A program made the translations under genes and the position numbers. Positions 26,598-34,333 of a stretch of DNA of 63,536 nucleotides are shown here, piece after piece; position 1 is the stretch's first letter, and each line of letters begins with the position of its first letter. The notes beneath the pieces are model-generated. The model made no database searches, was not told the DNA's origin, and worked only from the letters and a program-made list of their open reading frames with translations. Source of the stretch: Candidatus Avoscillospira avistercoris (GTDB lineage: Bacteria > Bacillota > Clostridia > Oscillospirales > Oscillospiraceae); the NCBI GenBank assembly GCA_018716875.1, contig DVJJ01000051.1, positions 1-63,536 of the forward strand. The letters run 5' to 3'.

Positions 26598-26721
26598 CGA
26601 TTTTTTTCAAAAAATCGCGGTTTCCAAAGGCAGAGCCTTTGGTCGCCCGCCGCAGCGGGCGAAATTCCCATGTGTCCTAAAGCGCCCGTCGCAACGGGCG
26701 CAATTCCCGCGGCAAAGCCGC
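26598..26721 (+). repeat. Array of short palindromes between cysS and polA
   Basis: Five hairpins follow each other: CGATTTTTT..AAAAAATCG (26598-26617), CCAAAGGC-AGA-GCCTTTGG (26624-26642), CGCCCGC-CGCA-GCGGGCG (26644-26661), GCGCCCGT-CGCA-ACGGGCGC (26682-26701) and GCGGC-AAA-GCCGC (26709-26721). The third and fourth share the CGCA loop and the same AATTCCC tail, and differ by a paired C-G to T-A change. It resembles intergenic REP-like elements. No protein is encoded. Confidence 0.75.
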
Positions 26722-26771
26722 AAGCCTGCCGTCTCCACCCTAACATGGGTGGCAGACGGCAGGCTTTTTCT
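26722..26771 (+). terminator. Intrinsic terminator after cysS and the palindrome array
   Basis: AAGCCTGCCGTCT and AGACGGCAGGCTT form a 13-bp stem with an inner CCACCC/GGGTGG helix, followed by TTTTTC. Confidence 0.88.
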
Positions 26772-26798
26772 GTTTGCCAGGTGGAAAAACGGTAAAAT

Positions 26799-26810
26799 CC
26801 GTGGTATACT
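26799..26810 (+). promoter_or_regulatory. Extended -10 promoter for polA
   Basis: TGG directly precedes TATACT (a TGn extended -10). No good -35 is seen at the proper distance. The site is about 30 bases before the polA ATG. Confidence 0.5.
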
Positions 26811-26840
26811 GTATTGTATGATATAAAGGGGGTTCTACCC

Positions 26841-29357
26841 ATGAAGCTGATGATTTTAGACGGCAACAGTGTCATCAACCGGGCATTTTACGGCATCCGG
26901 CCCCTGACCACCCGGGAAGGGCTGTACACCAACGCCGTCTATGGATTTTTGAATATCCTCCATAAATTTATGGGGGAAGAGCGGCCTGACGGCGTCTGTG
27001 TGGCCTTCGATTTAAAAGCACCCACGTTCCGCCATTTGCAGTATGAGGGCTACAAGGCCACACGCCACGGAATGCCCGATGAGCTGGCCCAGCAGATGCC
27101 CGTGATGAAGGATGTTTTACGGGCCATGTCCATTCCCATCTATGAACAGGAGGGATGGGAGGCCGATGATATTTTAGGCACAGTGGGCCGAATCTGCGCC
27201 GAGTCCGGCTGGGAATGCGTCATTCTCACCGGTGACCGGGACAGCTTGCAGCTGGTGGATGACCATGTGACCGTGCGGCTGGTGTCCAGCAAAGCGGGCC
27301 AAACCCTTGCCACTCGCTATACGCCGGAGACCTTCCGGGAGGAGTACGGCTTTGACCCCATCCGTCTGGTGGACTGTAAGGCCCTTATGGGTGATTCCTC
27401 CGACAATATCCCCGGTGTCCCCGGCGTGGGCAAGAAGACGGCGGGGGATTTGCTGGCGGCGTTCGGCAGTCTCGACGCCATCTATGACCATCTGGACAGC
27501 GACGCCATCAAACCGGCGGTGAAAAAGAAGCTGGAAGCCGGAAAGGATTCGGCCTATCTGTCCTATGACCTGGCGACCATCCGGAAAACAGCGCCCATCG
27601 AGTTTGTACCGGCGGATAATGTCTGCAAACCCGTGGATAAACCGGCATTGCGGGCGCTGTTTGAAAAGCTGGAGTTTGTCCGGCTGATGGACCGCTACGG
27701 CCTGTACGATGTGAAGGAAGTGCCGCAGCCTGCGGAACCGGCTGCCGTCGTGTGTACGCTGGCGTGTTTGCCGCCGGTGGGGACGCCCTGCGCACTGGTC
27801 CTGGACGGCGACCAAGCGGCCATTGCCACTGCTGACGGCGTCTGTGTTACTGCGGTTTCCTGCTGCGAACCGCTGCTGACGGCAGAGACACCCAAGGTCT
27901 GCGCAGACTATAAAACACTGTGGCACCAGCTGGACCAGCTGGGACTGCCAAAGGACGGCTTTGTGTTCGATGTGAGTTTGGCGGGATACGTTCTGGACCC
28001 GTCGGATACCCGGTACAGCCCTGACGAGCTGGCGAAACGGTATCTCAATCAGGAGGGACAGTTGGAAAGCCTGTCAGACCGGGCCGCCGCTGTCTTTGCC
28101 CTGTGGAAGCCCCTCCAATCCCTTATGGCGGAACAGAATATGACCACTCTCTATGAGACGGTGGAGTTTCCGCTTTGCGCCGTTTTGGCCCGTATGGAGC
28201 GGGAGGGCATCGCCGTGGACCGGATGGCGTTGCTGGCCTTCGGCAACCTGCTGACGGAGCGTATCAACGCATTGACGGAGCAAATCTACGACATGGCAGG
28301 GGAGACCTTCAATATCAATTCCACCCAGCAGTTGGGCGTCATCCTCTTTGAGAAGCTGGGCCTGCCGCCGGTGAAAAAGACAAAAACCGGCTACTCCACC
28401 AACGCCGAAGTTCTGGAAAAGCTGAAAAACAAACACCCCATCATCGAGGCCATCATGGATTATCGCATGGTGACCAAGCTCAATTCCACCTATGCTGAGG
28501 GGTTGGTCAAGGTCATCGGAGACGATGAGCGGATTCACACCACGTTCCAGAACATGGTCACTGCCACGGGGCGGCTGTCGTCCACAGAACCCAACCTGCA
28601 AAATATTCCTGTCCGCACGGAACTGGGCAGCGAAATCCGCAAAATGTTTGTCCCGAAAGATGGTTGTGTACTCATTGATGCTGACTATTCTCAGATTGAA
28701 TTGCGGGTTCTGTCGCATATCGCCAATGATCAGATTATGCAGGAGGCGTTCCGCAGCGGCGAGGATGTCCACCGAGTTACGGCTTCTCAGGTCTTTGGCG
28801 TGGCTCCAGAGGATGTCACCAGCCTGATGCGCCGCCATGCCAAGGCGGTCAACTTCGGCATTGTATACGGTATTTCTGATTTTTCTTTGGCCGATGATAT
28901 CGGCGTGACCCGGAAAGAAGCCAAGGCCTATATTGAGAGTTATTTGGAGAAATACGCCGGTGTCCGTCAGTATATGCACGACGTGGTAGAACAGGCAAAA
29001 GCCGACGGCTATGTGACGACGCTCATGGGCCGCCGCCGCTATTTGCCGGAGCTTAAAAGCAAGAATTTCAATCTTCGCTCCTTTGGGGAGCGCTGCGCCA
29101 TGAATACCCCCATCCAGGGAACCGCCGCCGATATCATCAAGCTGGCCATGATCCGGGTGGACGCGGTCCTAGCGAAACAGTACCCCCAGGCCCGTCTGGT
29201 TTTGCAGGTCCATGACGAATTGATTGTCGAGTGCCCGCTGGACCAGGCTGACGATGTAAAGCAGCTGGTGGAGCGGGAGATGGAGCAGGTGATGGAATTG
29301 CGGGTGCCTTTGTTGGCCGAGGCCAAAAGCGGCGCCAGCTGGTATGAGGCCAAGTGA
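26841..29357 (+). CDS. polA: DNA polymerase I
   Basis: An 838 aa repair and Okazaki-fragment polymerase. The N-terminal 5'-3' exonuclease begins 'LDGNSVINRAFYGI' with 'CKALMGDSSDNIPGVPGVG' as its helix-hairpin-helix. The polymerase motifs are 'DYSQIELRVLSHIAND' (A), 'RRHAKAVNFGIVYGIS' (B) and 'QVHDELIVECP' (C). The middle 3'-5' exonuclease domain (about residues 300-450) is degenerate: the segment 'LSDRAAAVFALW' appears to lack the aspartate expected in the last exonuclease motif. Proofreading is therefore probably absent, as in many Firmicute PolA proteins. The ATG at 26841 follows AAAGGGGG. Confidence 0.96.
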   Translation: MKLMILDGNSVINRAFYGIRPLTTREGLYTNAVYGFLNILHKFMGEERPDGVCVAFDLKAPTFRHLQYEGYKATRHGMPDELAQQMPVMKDVLRAMSIPIYEQEGWEADDILGTVGRICAESGWECVILTGDRDSLQLVDDHVTVRLVSSKAGQTLATRYTPETFREEYGFDPIRLVDCKALMGDSSDNIPGVPGVGKKTAGDLLAAFGSLDAIYDHLDSDAIKPAVKKKLEAGKDSAYLSYDLATIRKTAPIEFVPADNVCKPVDKPALRALFEKLEFVRLMDRYGLYDVKEVPQPAEPAAVVCTLACLPPVGTPCALVLDGDQAAIATADGVCVTAVSCCEPLLTAETPKVCADYKTLWHQLDQLGLPKDGFVFDVSLAGYVLDPSDTRYSPDELAKRYLNQEGQLESLSDRAAAVFALWKPLQSLMAEQNMTTLYETVEFPLCAVLARMEREGIAVDRMALLAFGNLLTERINALTEQIYDMAGETFNINSTQQLGVILFEKLGLPPVKKTKTGYSTNAEVLEKLKNKHPIIEAIMDYRMVTKLNSTYAEGLVKVIGDDERIHTTFQNMVTATGRLSSTEPNLQNIPVRTELGSEIRKMFVPKDGCVLIDADYSQIELRVLSHIANDQIMQEAFRSGEDVHRVTASQVFGVAPEDVTSLMRRHAKAVNFGIVYGISDFSLADDIGVTRKEAKAYIESYLEKYAGVRQYMHDVVEQAKADGYVTTLMGRRRYLPELKSKNFNLRSFGERCAMNTPIQGTAADIIKLAMIRVDAVLAKQYPQARLVLQVHDELIVECPLDQADDVKQLVEREMEQVMELRVPLLAEAKSGASWYEAK

Positions 29358-29358
29358 C

Positions 29359-29799
29359 ATGGAACTGATCCCAATGAACCCATCTCATGTAGCCCAGGTG
29401 GCAGCTCTGGAACGCGTTTGTTTTACCGACCCTTGGAGCGAAGCGTCAGTGGCCGGAGAGCTGGACAACGAGCTGAGTCTGTGGCTGGTGGCCGTGGAGG
29501 GGGAGACCGTTCTGGGCTATGTGGGCAGCCAGACGGTGCTGGACAGTACTGATATTCTGAATGTGGCTGTGTCCCCGGACCACCGGGGCTGCGGCATTGG
29601 CCGGGCGCTGCTGACGGAATTGGAACAACGGCTGCGGCAGCAGGGGGTGACGGAAGTGCTTCTGGAGGTGCGGCCCTCCAACGCACCGGCCATCGCCCTG
29701 TATACATCTTTGGGCTTTGTCCAGGTGGGCAGACGGCCCAACTACTATTTGAATCCCCGGGAGGACGCGTTGATCCTCAAAAAGGAGTGGAACACTTGA
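29359..29799 (+). CDS. rimI: Ribosomal-protein-alanine N-acetyltransferase-like GNAT protein
   Basis: A 146 aa GNAT acetyltransferase with the acetyl-CoA loop 'DHRGCGIGRALL' and the usual 'ALYTSLGFVQVGRRPNYY' end. RimI acetylates the N-terminus of S18 in E. coli. In Firmicutes it is commonly encoded next to the tRNA t6A genes, as here directly before tsaD. The start ATG is at 29359, just after the polA stop; the track begins five codons earlier within polA. Confidence 0.88.
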   Translation: MELIPMNPSHVAQVAALERVCFTDPWSEASVAGELDNELSLWLVAVEGETVLGYVGSQTVLDSTDILNVAVSPDHRGCGIGRALLTELEQRLRQQGVTEVLLEVRPSNAPAIALYTSLGFVQVGRRPNYYLNPREDALILKKEWNT

Positions 29800-30800
29800 A
29801 TATTTTAGCCATTGAATCCTCCTGCGACGAGACGGCAGTGGCCGTAGTTCGGGATGGCCGGACGGTGCTGGCCGACTGCATCGCGTCTCAGGTGGCTATC
29901 CATAAGACCTACGGCGGCGTGGTGCCGGAAATCGCCTCCCGCAAGCACATTGAAGCCATTTATGGTCTGGCTGACCAGGCTTTGGAGACGGCAGGTATCA
30001 CCCGGCAGGACATTGACGCCGTCGGCGTCACCTATGCGCCGGGCCTCATCGGTGCGGTGCTGGTGGGTGTCAACTTTGCCAAGGCAGCGGCCATGGCTTT
30101 GCAGGTCCCGCTAATTCCGGTCCATCATATCCGGGGTCATATCGCTGCCAATTATCTGGCCTTTCCGGAGCTGGAACCGCCGTTTCTCTGTCTGGTGGTG
30201 TCCGGCGGCCACAGTATGATAGTGGATGTCCAGGATTATACCAAACTGAAAATTCTCGGCTCTACACGGGATGACGCGGCGGGGGAGTGCTTTGACAAGG
30301 TAGCCCGTGTCCTGGGGATGCCCTATCCAGGCGGCGCGGCGCTGGACAAGCTGGCCCGCACCGGCACGGAGGGCAAATACCCCATGCCCGTGGCCCATGT
30401 CAGCGGCAGCGATTTGGACATGTCGTTCTCCGGCCTGAAGACGGCGGCGCTGAATCTCATTCACAACGCCGGGCAGAAGGGTGAAACCCTGGACGTGCCG
30501 GACCTTTGCGCCGATTTTTCTAAAGCCGTCAGCGATACGCTGGTGCCCCGCACCATGGCCGCTCTGGAGCAGACCGGCTATAAAAAGTTAGCCATTGCCG
30601 GCGGCGTGGCTGCCAACAGCCGCATTCGCGGTGACTTTGAGACAGCATGCGCCAAGCTGGGCGCAGAGTTATATCTGCCGCCGCTGAAACTCTGTGGCGA
30701 TAATGGCGCCATGATTGGCGCCCAAGCGTATTATGAGTACCTGGCCGGACATACGGCGGGCCAGGACCTCAATGCCTATGCCACCATGTCCATAGAATAA
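29796..30800 (+). CDS. tsaD: tRNA N6-adenosine threonylcarbamoyltransferase
   Basis: Transfers threonylcarbamoyl to A37 of ANN-decoding tRNAs, together with TsaB and TsaE (not in this window). About 334 aa. ASKHA fold with 'LAIESSCDETAVAVV' at the N-terminus, metal ligands in 'HHIRGHIAAN', 'VSGGHSMIV', and 'GGVAANSRIR' toward the C-terminus. The TTG at 29796 overlaps the rimI stop and has AAAGGAG 8 bases upstream; the GTG at 29787 given in the track lies inside that site. Confidence 0.95.
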   Translation: MNILAIESSCDETAVAVVRDGRTVLADCIASQVAIHKTYGGVVPEIASRKHIEAIYGLADQALETAGITRQDIDAVGVTYAPGLIGAVLVGVNFAKAAAMALQVPLIPVHHIRGHIAANYLAFPELEPPFLCLVVSGGHSMIVDVQDYTKLKILGSTRDDAAGECFDKVARVLGMPYPGGAALDKLARTGTEGKYPMPVAHVSGSDLDMSFSGLKTAALNLIHNAGQKGETLDVPDLCADFSKAVSDTLVPRTMAALEQTGYKKLAIAGGVAANSRIRGDFETACAKLGAELYLPPLKLCGDNGAMIGAQAYYEYLAGHTAGQDLNAYATMSIE

Positions 30801-30805
30801 TCCAT

Positions 30806-30837
30806 GCGGACCGGAACTCAGTTCCGGTCCGCGTTTT
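30806..30837 (+). terminator. Terminator shared by tsaD and the glycosyltransferase
   Basis: GCGGACCGGAAC-TCA-GTTCCGGTCCGC followed by GTTTTG. The stop codon of the minus-strand glycosyltransferase (TGA, plus strand TCA at 30818-30820) is exactly the loop of the hairpin. The T tract is present on the plus side. Confidence 0.78.
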
Positions 30838-31897
30838 GCTGGGCAATGCGGTCAAAATAGGCGCGGTTGTAGGCACAGGCCGGAGACTGGGGCCGCAGAC
30901 GGCAGGCCGCTTCATTATAGGCCGCCGCTTTTCGCCAATCGCCTAAGCGGTCATGACAGACGCATAATTGCAGCAGAGGAATGTAATTCCGACAGTCCGG
31001 CAGCGTAAAACCCAGGTGCTCCGGACGGTTCATGGCCTGTTCATACCAATAGATGGCCGCCTCCCACTGTTCCAGTTCCAGATACCGTTGGCCCAACGCG
31101 CAGCACAGCTCCGGCGTTGGCGCATCGAAGCACAGCCCCAGCACCAGAGACGGCAAAATTTGTTCCGGCTGTTCCAAACGCCGGTAACAGTCGGCCAAAT
31201 CCATGGCGGCCTGGATGCTGTCCGGCGCCCAACCGCCGCCGGTGCGCAGGAAGTCGGCAAACTGTGCCGCTGCTTCCCAATCTCGGCCATGGTACGTCAG
31301 CTCCCGTGCATAATAGAACTGTTCCCGGGGCGTCAAGGGCCGACGGGCCCGAAGCCCTTCCAGTATCCGTAGGTTTCGGTCCGGGTCGCCGGGGCCGGTT
31401 TTGCGGTGGGTCACCGCGCCGTCGCCGTACCGGACCACACCACGGGGAGCAATGGCTTCATGGACCACCCCTTCCCAGCGAAATCCGGCGTGATTGCGGA
31501 TGAGCCGCTCCCGATAACAGGTGAACGTGGGGATACCGTCGGCGTCAAAGGCTGTATGATAGGGCAGCATGACCATGTCGATGTCCGGCGGCAGCGTTTC
31601 TTTCGTGGACAGCAATTTGGACAGATCTTCTGGCAATATGATGTCGTCGGCGTCCAGCCACAGACAGTAGTCCATGGAAGCAGCGTCGAAGGAAAAATTC
31701 CGCGCGGCGGAGAAGTCGTCCCGCCAGGGAAATAAGAACACCTGTGCCCCAAACTGCCGGGCAATTTCTGTAGTGCCGTCGGTGCTGCCGGTGTCCACCA
31801 CAATAATCTCATCTGCCAGGGGCGCGGCTGATTGGAGACAGCGCTCCAGAACGGCCTCCTCATTTTTTACAATCATACAAAGACTGATGGTGATCAC
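30818..31897 (-). CDS. Family 2 glycosyltransferase with TPR repeats
   Basis: A 359 aa cytoplasmic protein. The GT-A domain starts 'ISLCMIVKNEEAVLERCL', with 'DEIIVVDTGSTDGT' and the DxD-like 'LWLDADDIILPEDL'. The C-terminal half (about residues 200-350) is helical with TPR-like repeats ('CCALGQRYLELEQWEAAIYWYEQAM'). Such GT2-TPR proteins modify sugars or peptides; the acceptor is unknown. The GTG at 31897 is chosen because GGAGGGATGGAGT precedes it; the track start is much further upstream with no ribosome binding site. Confidence 0.85.
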   Translation of the reverse strand: MITISLCMIVKNEEAVLERCLQSAAPLADEIIVVDTGSTDGTTEIARQFGAQVFLFPWRDDFSAARNFSFDAASMDYCLWLDADDIILPEDLSKLLSTKETLPPDIDMVMLPYHTAFDADGIPTFTCYRERLIRNHAGFRWEGVVHEAIAPRGVVRYGDGAVTHRKTGPGDPDRNLRILEGLRARRPLTPREQFYYARELTYHGRDWEAAAQFADFLRTGGGWAPDSIQAAMDLADCYRRLEQPEQILPSLVLGLCFDAPTPELCCALGQRYLELEQWEAAIYWYEQAMNRPEHLGFTLPDCRNYIPLLQLCVCHDRLGDWRKAAAYNEAACRLRPQSPACAYNRAYFDRIAQQNADRN

Positions 31898-32001
31898 ACT
31901 CCATCCCTCCATCCGGAAAGCATAGTACAGTCTATGATGCTGCTGTATAAAGGGTGCAGAAATTGCATATAGCTGTTTTATGGAAGGAAGGAGGAGCAAC
32001 C

Positions 32002-32466
32002 TTGAAAAAGTGGACTTATCTGTGGCTGCCGCTGTTGGCGCTGGCCGTTGGGTTTCTGGCGTCGTCCCTGACCCGGCAGGGCATGGAGACCATTTACCCC
32101 ACCTGGGTAAAACCGGCCCTGACACCGCCGGAGATTGTCTTTCCCATTGTCTGGACCATTCTCTATATTCTGATGGGCCTGGGATTGGCTATGGTGCTGC
32201 GACAGGGCGGCGCGTCGGCCAAACCGGCGACCATTGTGTGGGGCGTCCAGCTGGCATTGAACTTCGTTTGGACCCTGGTGTTTTTTGGAGCGGGCAAGCC
32301 CTTGGCGGCCTTTTTTGTTTTGCTGCTGCTGTGGCTGGCCATTCTGGTGATGATTCGGTCATTCCGTCAATTTTCCACCTTGGCGGCGGTTTTGCAGGTC
32401 CCGTATCTGTTGTGGGTGACCTTTGCGGGCTATCTCAATCTGGCAATTTTCTATCTGAACCGATAA
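32002..32466 (+). CDS. TspO/MBR-family membrane protein
   Basis: A 154 aa protein with five predicted transmembrane helices. Family features include 'YPTWVKPALTPPEIVFPIVWT' and 'LALNFVWTLVFFGAG'. TspO homologues bind tetrapyrroles or sterols in other organisms; the ligand here is unknown. The start is a TTG at 32002 behind AAGGAGGAGCAACC, which is 16 codons inside the track ORF. Confidence 0.88.
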   Translation: MKKWTYLWLPLLALAVGFLASSLTRQGMETIYPTWVKPALTPPEIVFPIVWTILYILMGLGLAMVLRQGGASAKPATIVWGVQLALNFVWTLVFFGAGKPLAAFFVLLLLWLAILVMIRSFRQFSTLAAVLQVPYLLWVTFAGYLNLAIFYLNR

Positions 32467-32499
32467 AAAATACCCCGTTCCAACTGTGGAACGGGGTAT
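32463..32499 (-). terminator. Terminator of the minus-strand HAD gene
   Basis: ATACCCCGTTCCA pairs with TGGAACGGGGTAT (13 bp, 4-base loop). The T tract (TTTTTTATCG) is on the minus strand, so it mainly terminates the HAD gene. It also lies right after the TspO stop and may block convergent transcription. Confidence 0.85.
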
Positions 32500-32515
32500 C
32501 GCTTGTCATATGAAA

Positions 32516-33172
32516 TTACAGAATCAGGTCCAGAGCTTGGGACCAGTGCTCCAACCGGTAGTCAGCTAGCACGGCCATTTCTGCCCAGCGGGCTTCGGAA
32601 ACACCCTCGTCGTAGATGGCCGCCACCCGATATCCGGCATTTTTGGCCGTGCGGATGGCATAGGGAGCGTCTTCATAGACAACGGTCTCCGATGGAGTAC
32701 CGCCCAGACGGGACACGGCAATATTATAAATATCAGGCCGGTCCTTGCCATAGCCCACTTCCTCACAGGACAGGAGAAAGGCGAATCGGTCCAGAATACC
32801 CAGACGCTCTAAGCACAGCTCAATCAGGGGCTTGTCCGTGGCGGAAGCCACGCAGAGGGCAACGCCACGGCGCTGCAACTCGTCCAGATACTCTACGATG
32901 CCATCTTTCAGAAGCACGTCTTGCCCGTAATGGACGGCCATTAGATCGTTCATCTCCGCCAGAATTTCCTCCGGCGTGTCGGGCAGGTGAAAGGCGTCGG
33001 CAAACAACGTGGTGGACTGGGCCAGCGTCATAGGCCGCAGCATCCGGAGCATGTCCGGCGGAATCTCCGTTACGCCTTTGCTGTGCAGATATTCCACGCC
33101 CAGCTGGCGCCAGTAGCCCATGGAATCCACCAGAGTGCCGTCCATGTCAAAAATACCGTATTTTTGCTTCAT
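32516..33172 (-). CDS. HAD-superfamily phosphatase (beta-phosphoglucomutase-like)
   Basis: A 218 aa HAD hydrolase. Motif I is 'FDMDGTLVDSMGYW', motif II falls in 'LCVASATDKPL', motif III is the lysine of 'VGYGKDRPD', and motif IV is 'VVYEDAPYAIRTAKNAGY'. The cap is of the helical C1 type. The substrate is not predictable. The ATG at 33172 follows AAGGAGCGGACT; the track ORF starts 27 codons upstream. Confidence 0.87.
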   Translation of the reverse strand: MKQKYGIFDMDGTLVDSMGYWRQLGVEYLHSKGVTEIPPDMLRMLRPMTLAQSTTLFADAFHLPDTPEEILAEMNDLMAVHYGQDVLLKDGIVEYLDELQRRGVALCVASATDKPLIELCLERLGILDRFAFLLSCEEVGYGKDRPDIYNIAVSRLGGTPSETVVYEDAPYAIRTAKNAGYRVAAIYDEGVSEARWAEMAVLADYRLEHWSQALDLIL

Positions 33173-33224
33173 AGTCCGCTCCTTGCTTTTGGGGGACGGC
33201 GCCGCCGCCCATGTCATATGGTCC

Positions 33225-33253
33225 ATTATACGGCGGGCGGCAGAGAAACGCAA
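33225..33253 (-). promoter_or_regulatory. Promoter for the HAD gene
   Basis: Minus strand TTGCGT, 17-base spacer, perfect TATAAT, ending about 53 bases before the HAD start. The -35 box begins 4 bases after the AraC-regulator stop codon. Confidence 0.75.
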
Positions 33254-33256
33254 GGC

Positions 33257-34180
33257 TCAGGTAGGGGAGATGGGGGCGTCAGCAATGCGCTGAATCTGGG
33301 CTTTGCGATATTTTACCGGTGACAGACCGGTGGCCTCGGAGAAACGGCGGATAAAGTGGCTGGTGTTGCAGAAGCCCAGGGATTCCGCGATGGAGTCAAT
33401 GGACAAGTTGGTCTGCACCAGGGTGTACTGGGCCTTTTTAATCCGCTGGTTCATGATATACTCCTGGGGCGTCTGGTGATAGTGCTCCTTGAACTGTTTG
33501 ATAAAGTGCTGGAGACTGATGCCGCACAGATCGGCCAGCTCGGCATTGGCGATTTTCCGGGACATATGGGCATTGATATACGCTTCCACCAACAGGAAAT
33601 TCATGGCGCTGTCCTCGGTCAGCTGCAAGGGGCTGGAGACCTCGCTGTATTGCAGCATGGACAGCAGCACCCGATAGATTTCCAGCGACGGCTGATAGTA
33701 GCTGTTGACCATCAAGCGCTGCTGGATGAGACAGACCTGGGCACAGATATCGGGAAAAAGGGGACCTTCCAGCACTGGCCCATGGAGTCCAATGAGATGG
33801 CGAATCAAATCGGTGGTGTTGGCGCCGTAGAATTCCAGCCATACCTTACCCATGGGGTCGTTGGGGTCGTTCCGGTATTTGTGAGGCTCATGGGCCGGCA
33901 GCAGCACCAGCTGATTCCGGTGCAGTTCATACGTCTTGCCGTCATATTCCAGATAACCGTGGCCCGACAGGATACAGAAGATTTCACAGTAGATGGTGGA
34001 GGCGCTGCGCTCCACGGCAAAAAGCGTTGGCAGCGCGTGGACAATACCGGTGCGGTGGACCCGATACAGCAGGGAGTTTTCATCCGGCTGGAACGGAGAG
34101 ACGTAATGATAGTCGTGAAAATCACCGTCGCCGTCACAGAGGAACACGTCGGAATAAGAAGCATCTCGAATCATTTCCAT
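33257..34180 (-). CDS. AraC-family transcriptional regulator with cupin sensor domain
   Basis: A 307 aa regulator. The N-terminal half (about residues 40-130) is cupin-like ('GHGYLEYDGKTYELHRNQLVLLP'), as in sugar-sensing AraC proteins. The C-terminal tandem helix-turn-helix contains 'ELADLCGISLQHFIKQFKEH' and 'IAESLGFCNTSHFIRRF', ending with the usual 'GLSPVKYRK'. No sugar operon is adjacent, so its target is unknown. The ATG at 34180 has GGGAGGTCCTACT ahead; the track start is five codons early. Confidence 0.9.
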   Translation of the reverse strand: MEMIRDASYSDVFLCDGDGDFHDYHYVSPFQPDENSLLYRVHRTGIVHALPTLFAVERSASTIYCEIFCILSGHGYLEYDGKTYELHRNQLVLLPAHEPHKYRNDPNDPMGKVWLEFYGANTTDLIRHLIGLHGPVLEGPLFPDICAQVCLIQQRLMVNSYYQPSLEIYRVLLSMLQYSEVSSPLQLTEDSAMNFLLVEAYINAHMSRKIANAELADLCGISLQHFIKQFKEHYHQTPQEYIMNQRIKKAQYTLVQTNLSIDSIAESLGFCNTSHFIRRFSEATGLSPVKYRKAQIQRIADAPISPT

Positions 34181-34217
34181 AGTAGGACCTCCCATCTTCT
34201 ATATTCATCTTACTGGT

Positions 34218-34246
34218 ATTATATCATAAAAATCGCATACAGGGAA
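34218..34246 (-). promoter_or_regulatory. Extended -10 promoter for the AraC regulator
   Basis: On the minus strand TGA precedes a perfect TATAAT (TGn extended -10). The -35 position reads TTCCCT, a weak match. Confidence 0.55.
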
Positions 34247-34248
34247 GA

Positions 34249-34279
34249 GCGGGAAGCACGCTCAAAAAGTGCTTCCCGC
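34249..34279 (-). terminator. Hairpin after the SCIFF maturase gene
   Basis: GCGGGAAGCAC pairs with GTGCTTCCCGC around a 9-base loop. The T tract on the minus strand is interrupted (TCTTCCCTG), so it may act as a weak terminator. Confidence 0.55.
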
Positions 34280-34333
34280 CCGGCAGGATGATTCGTCGTT
34301 CTGTGTGCTGTGCTGGCGGTGCTCCCGGCGTGC

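Noticed and set aside
26598-26721. CRISPR-like repeats between cysS and polA
   Set aside because: The units are palindromes of different sequence with no constant-length spacers, and there are no cas genes.
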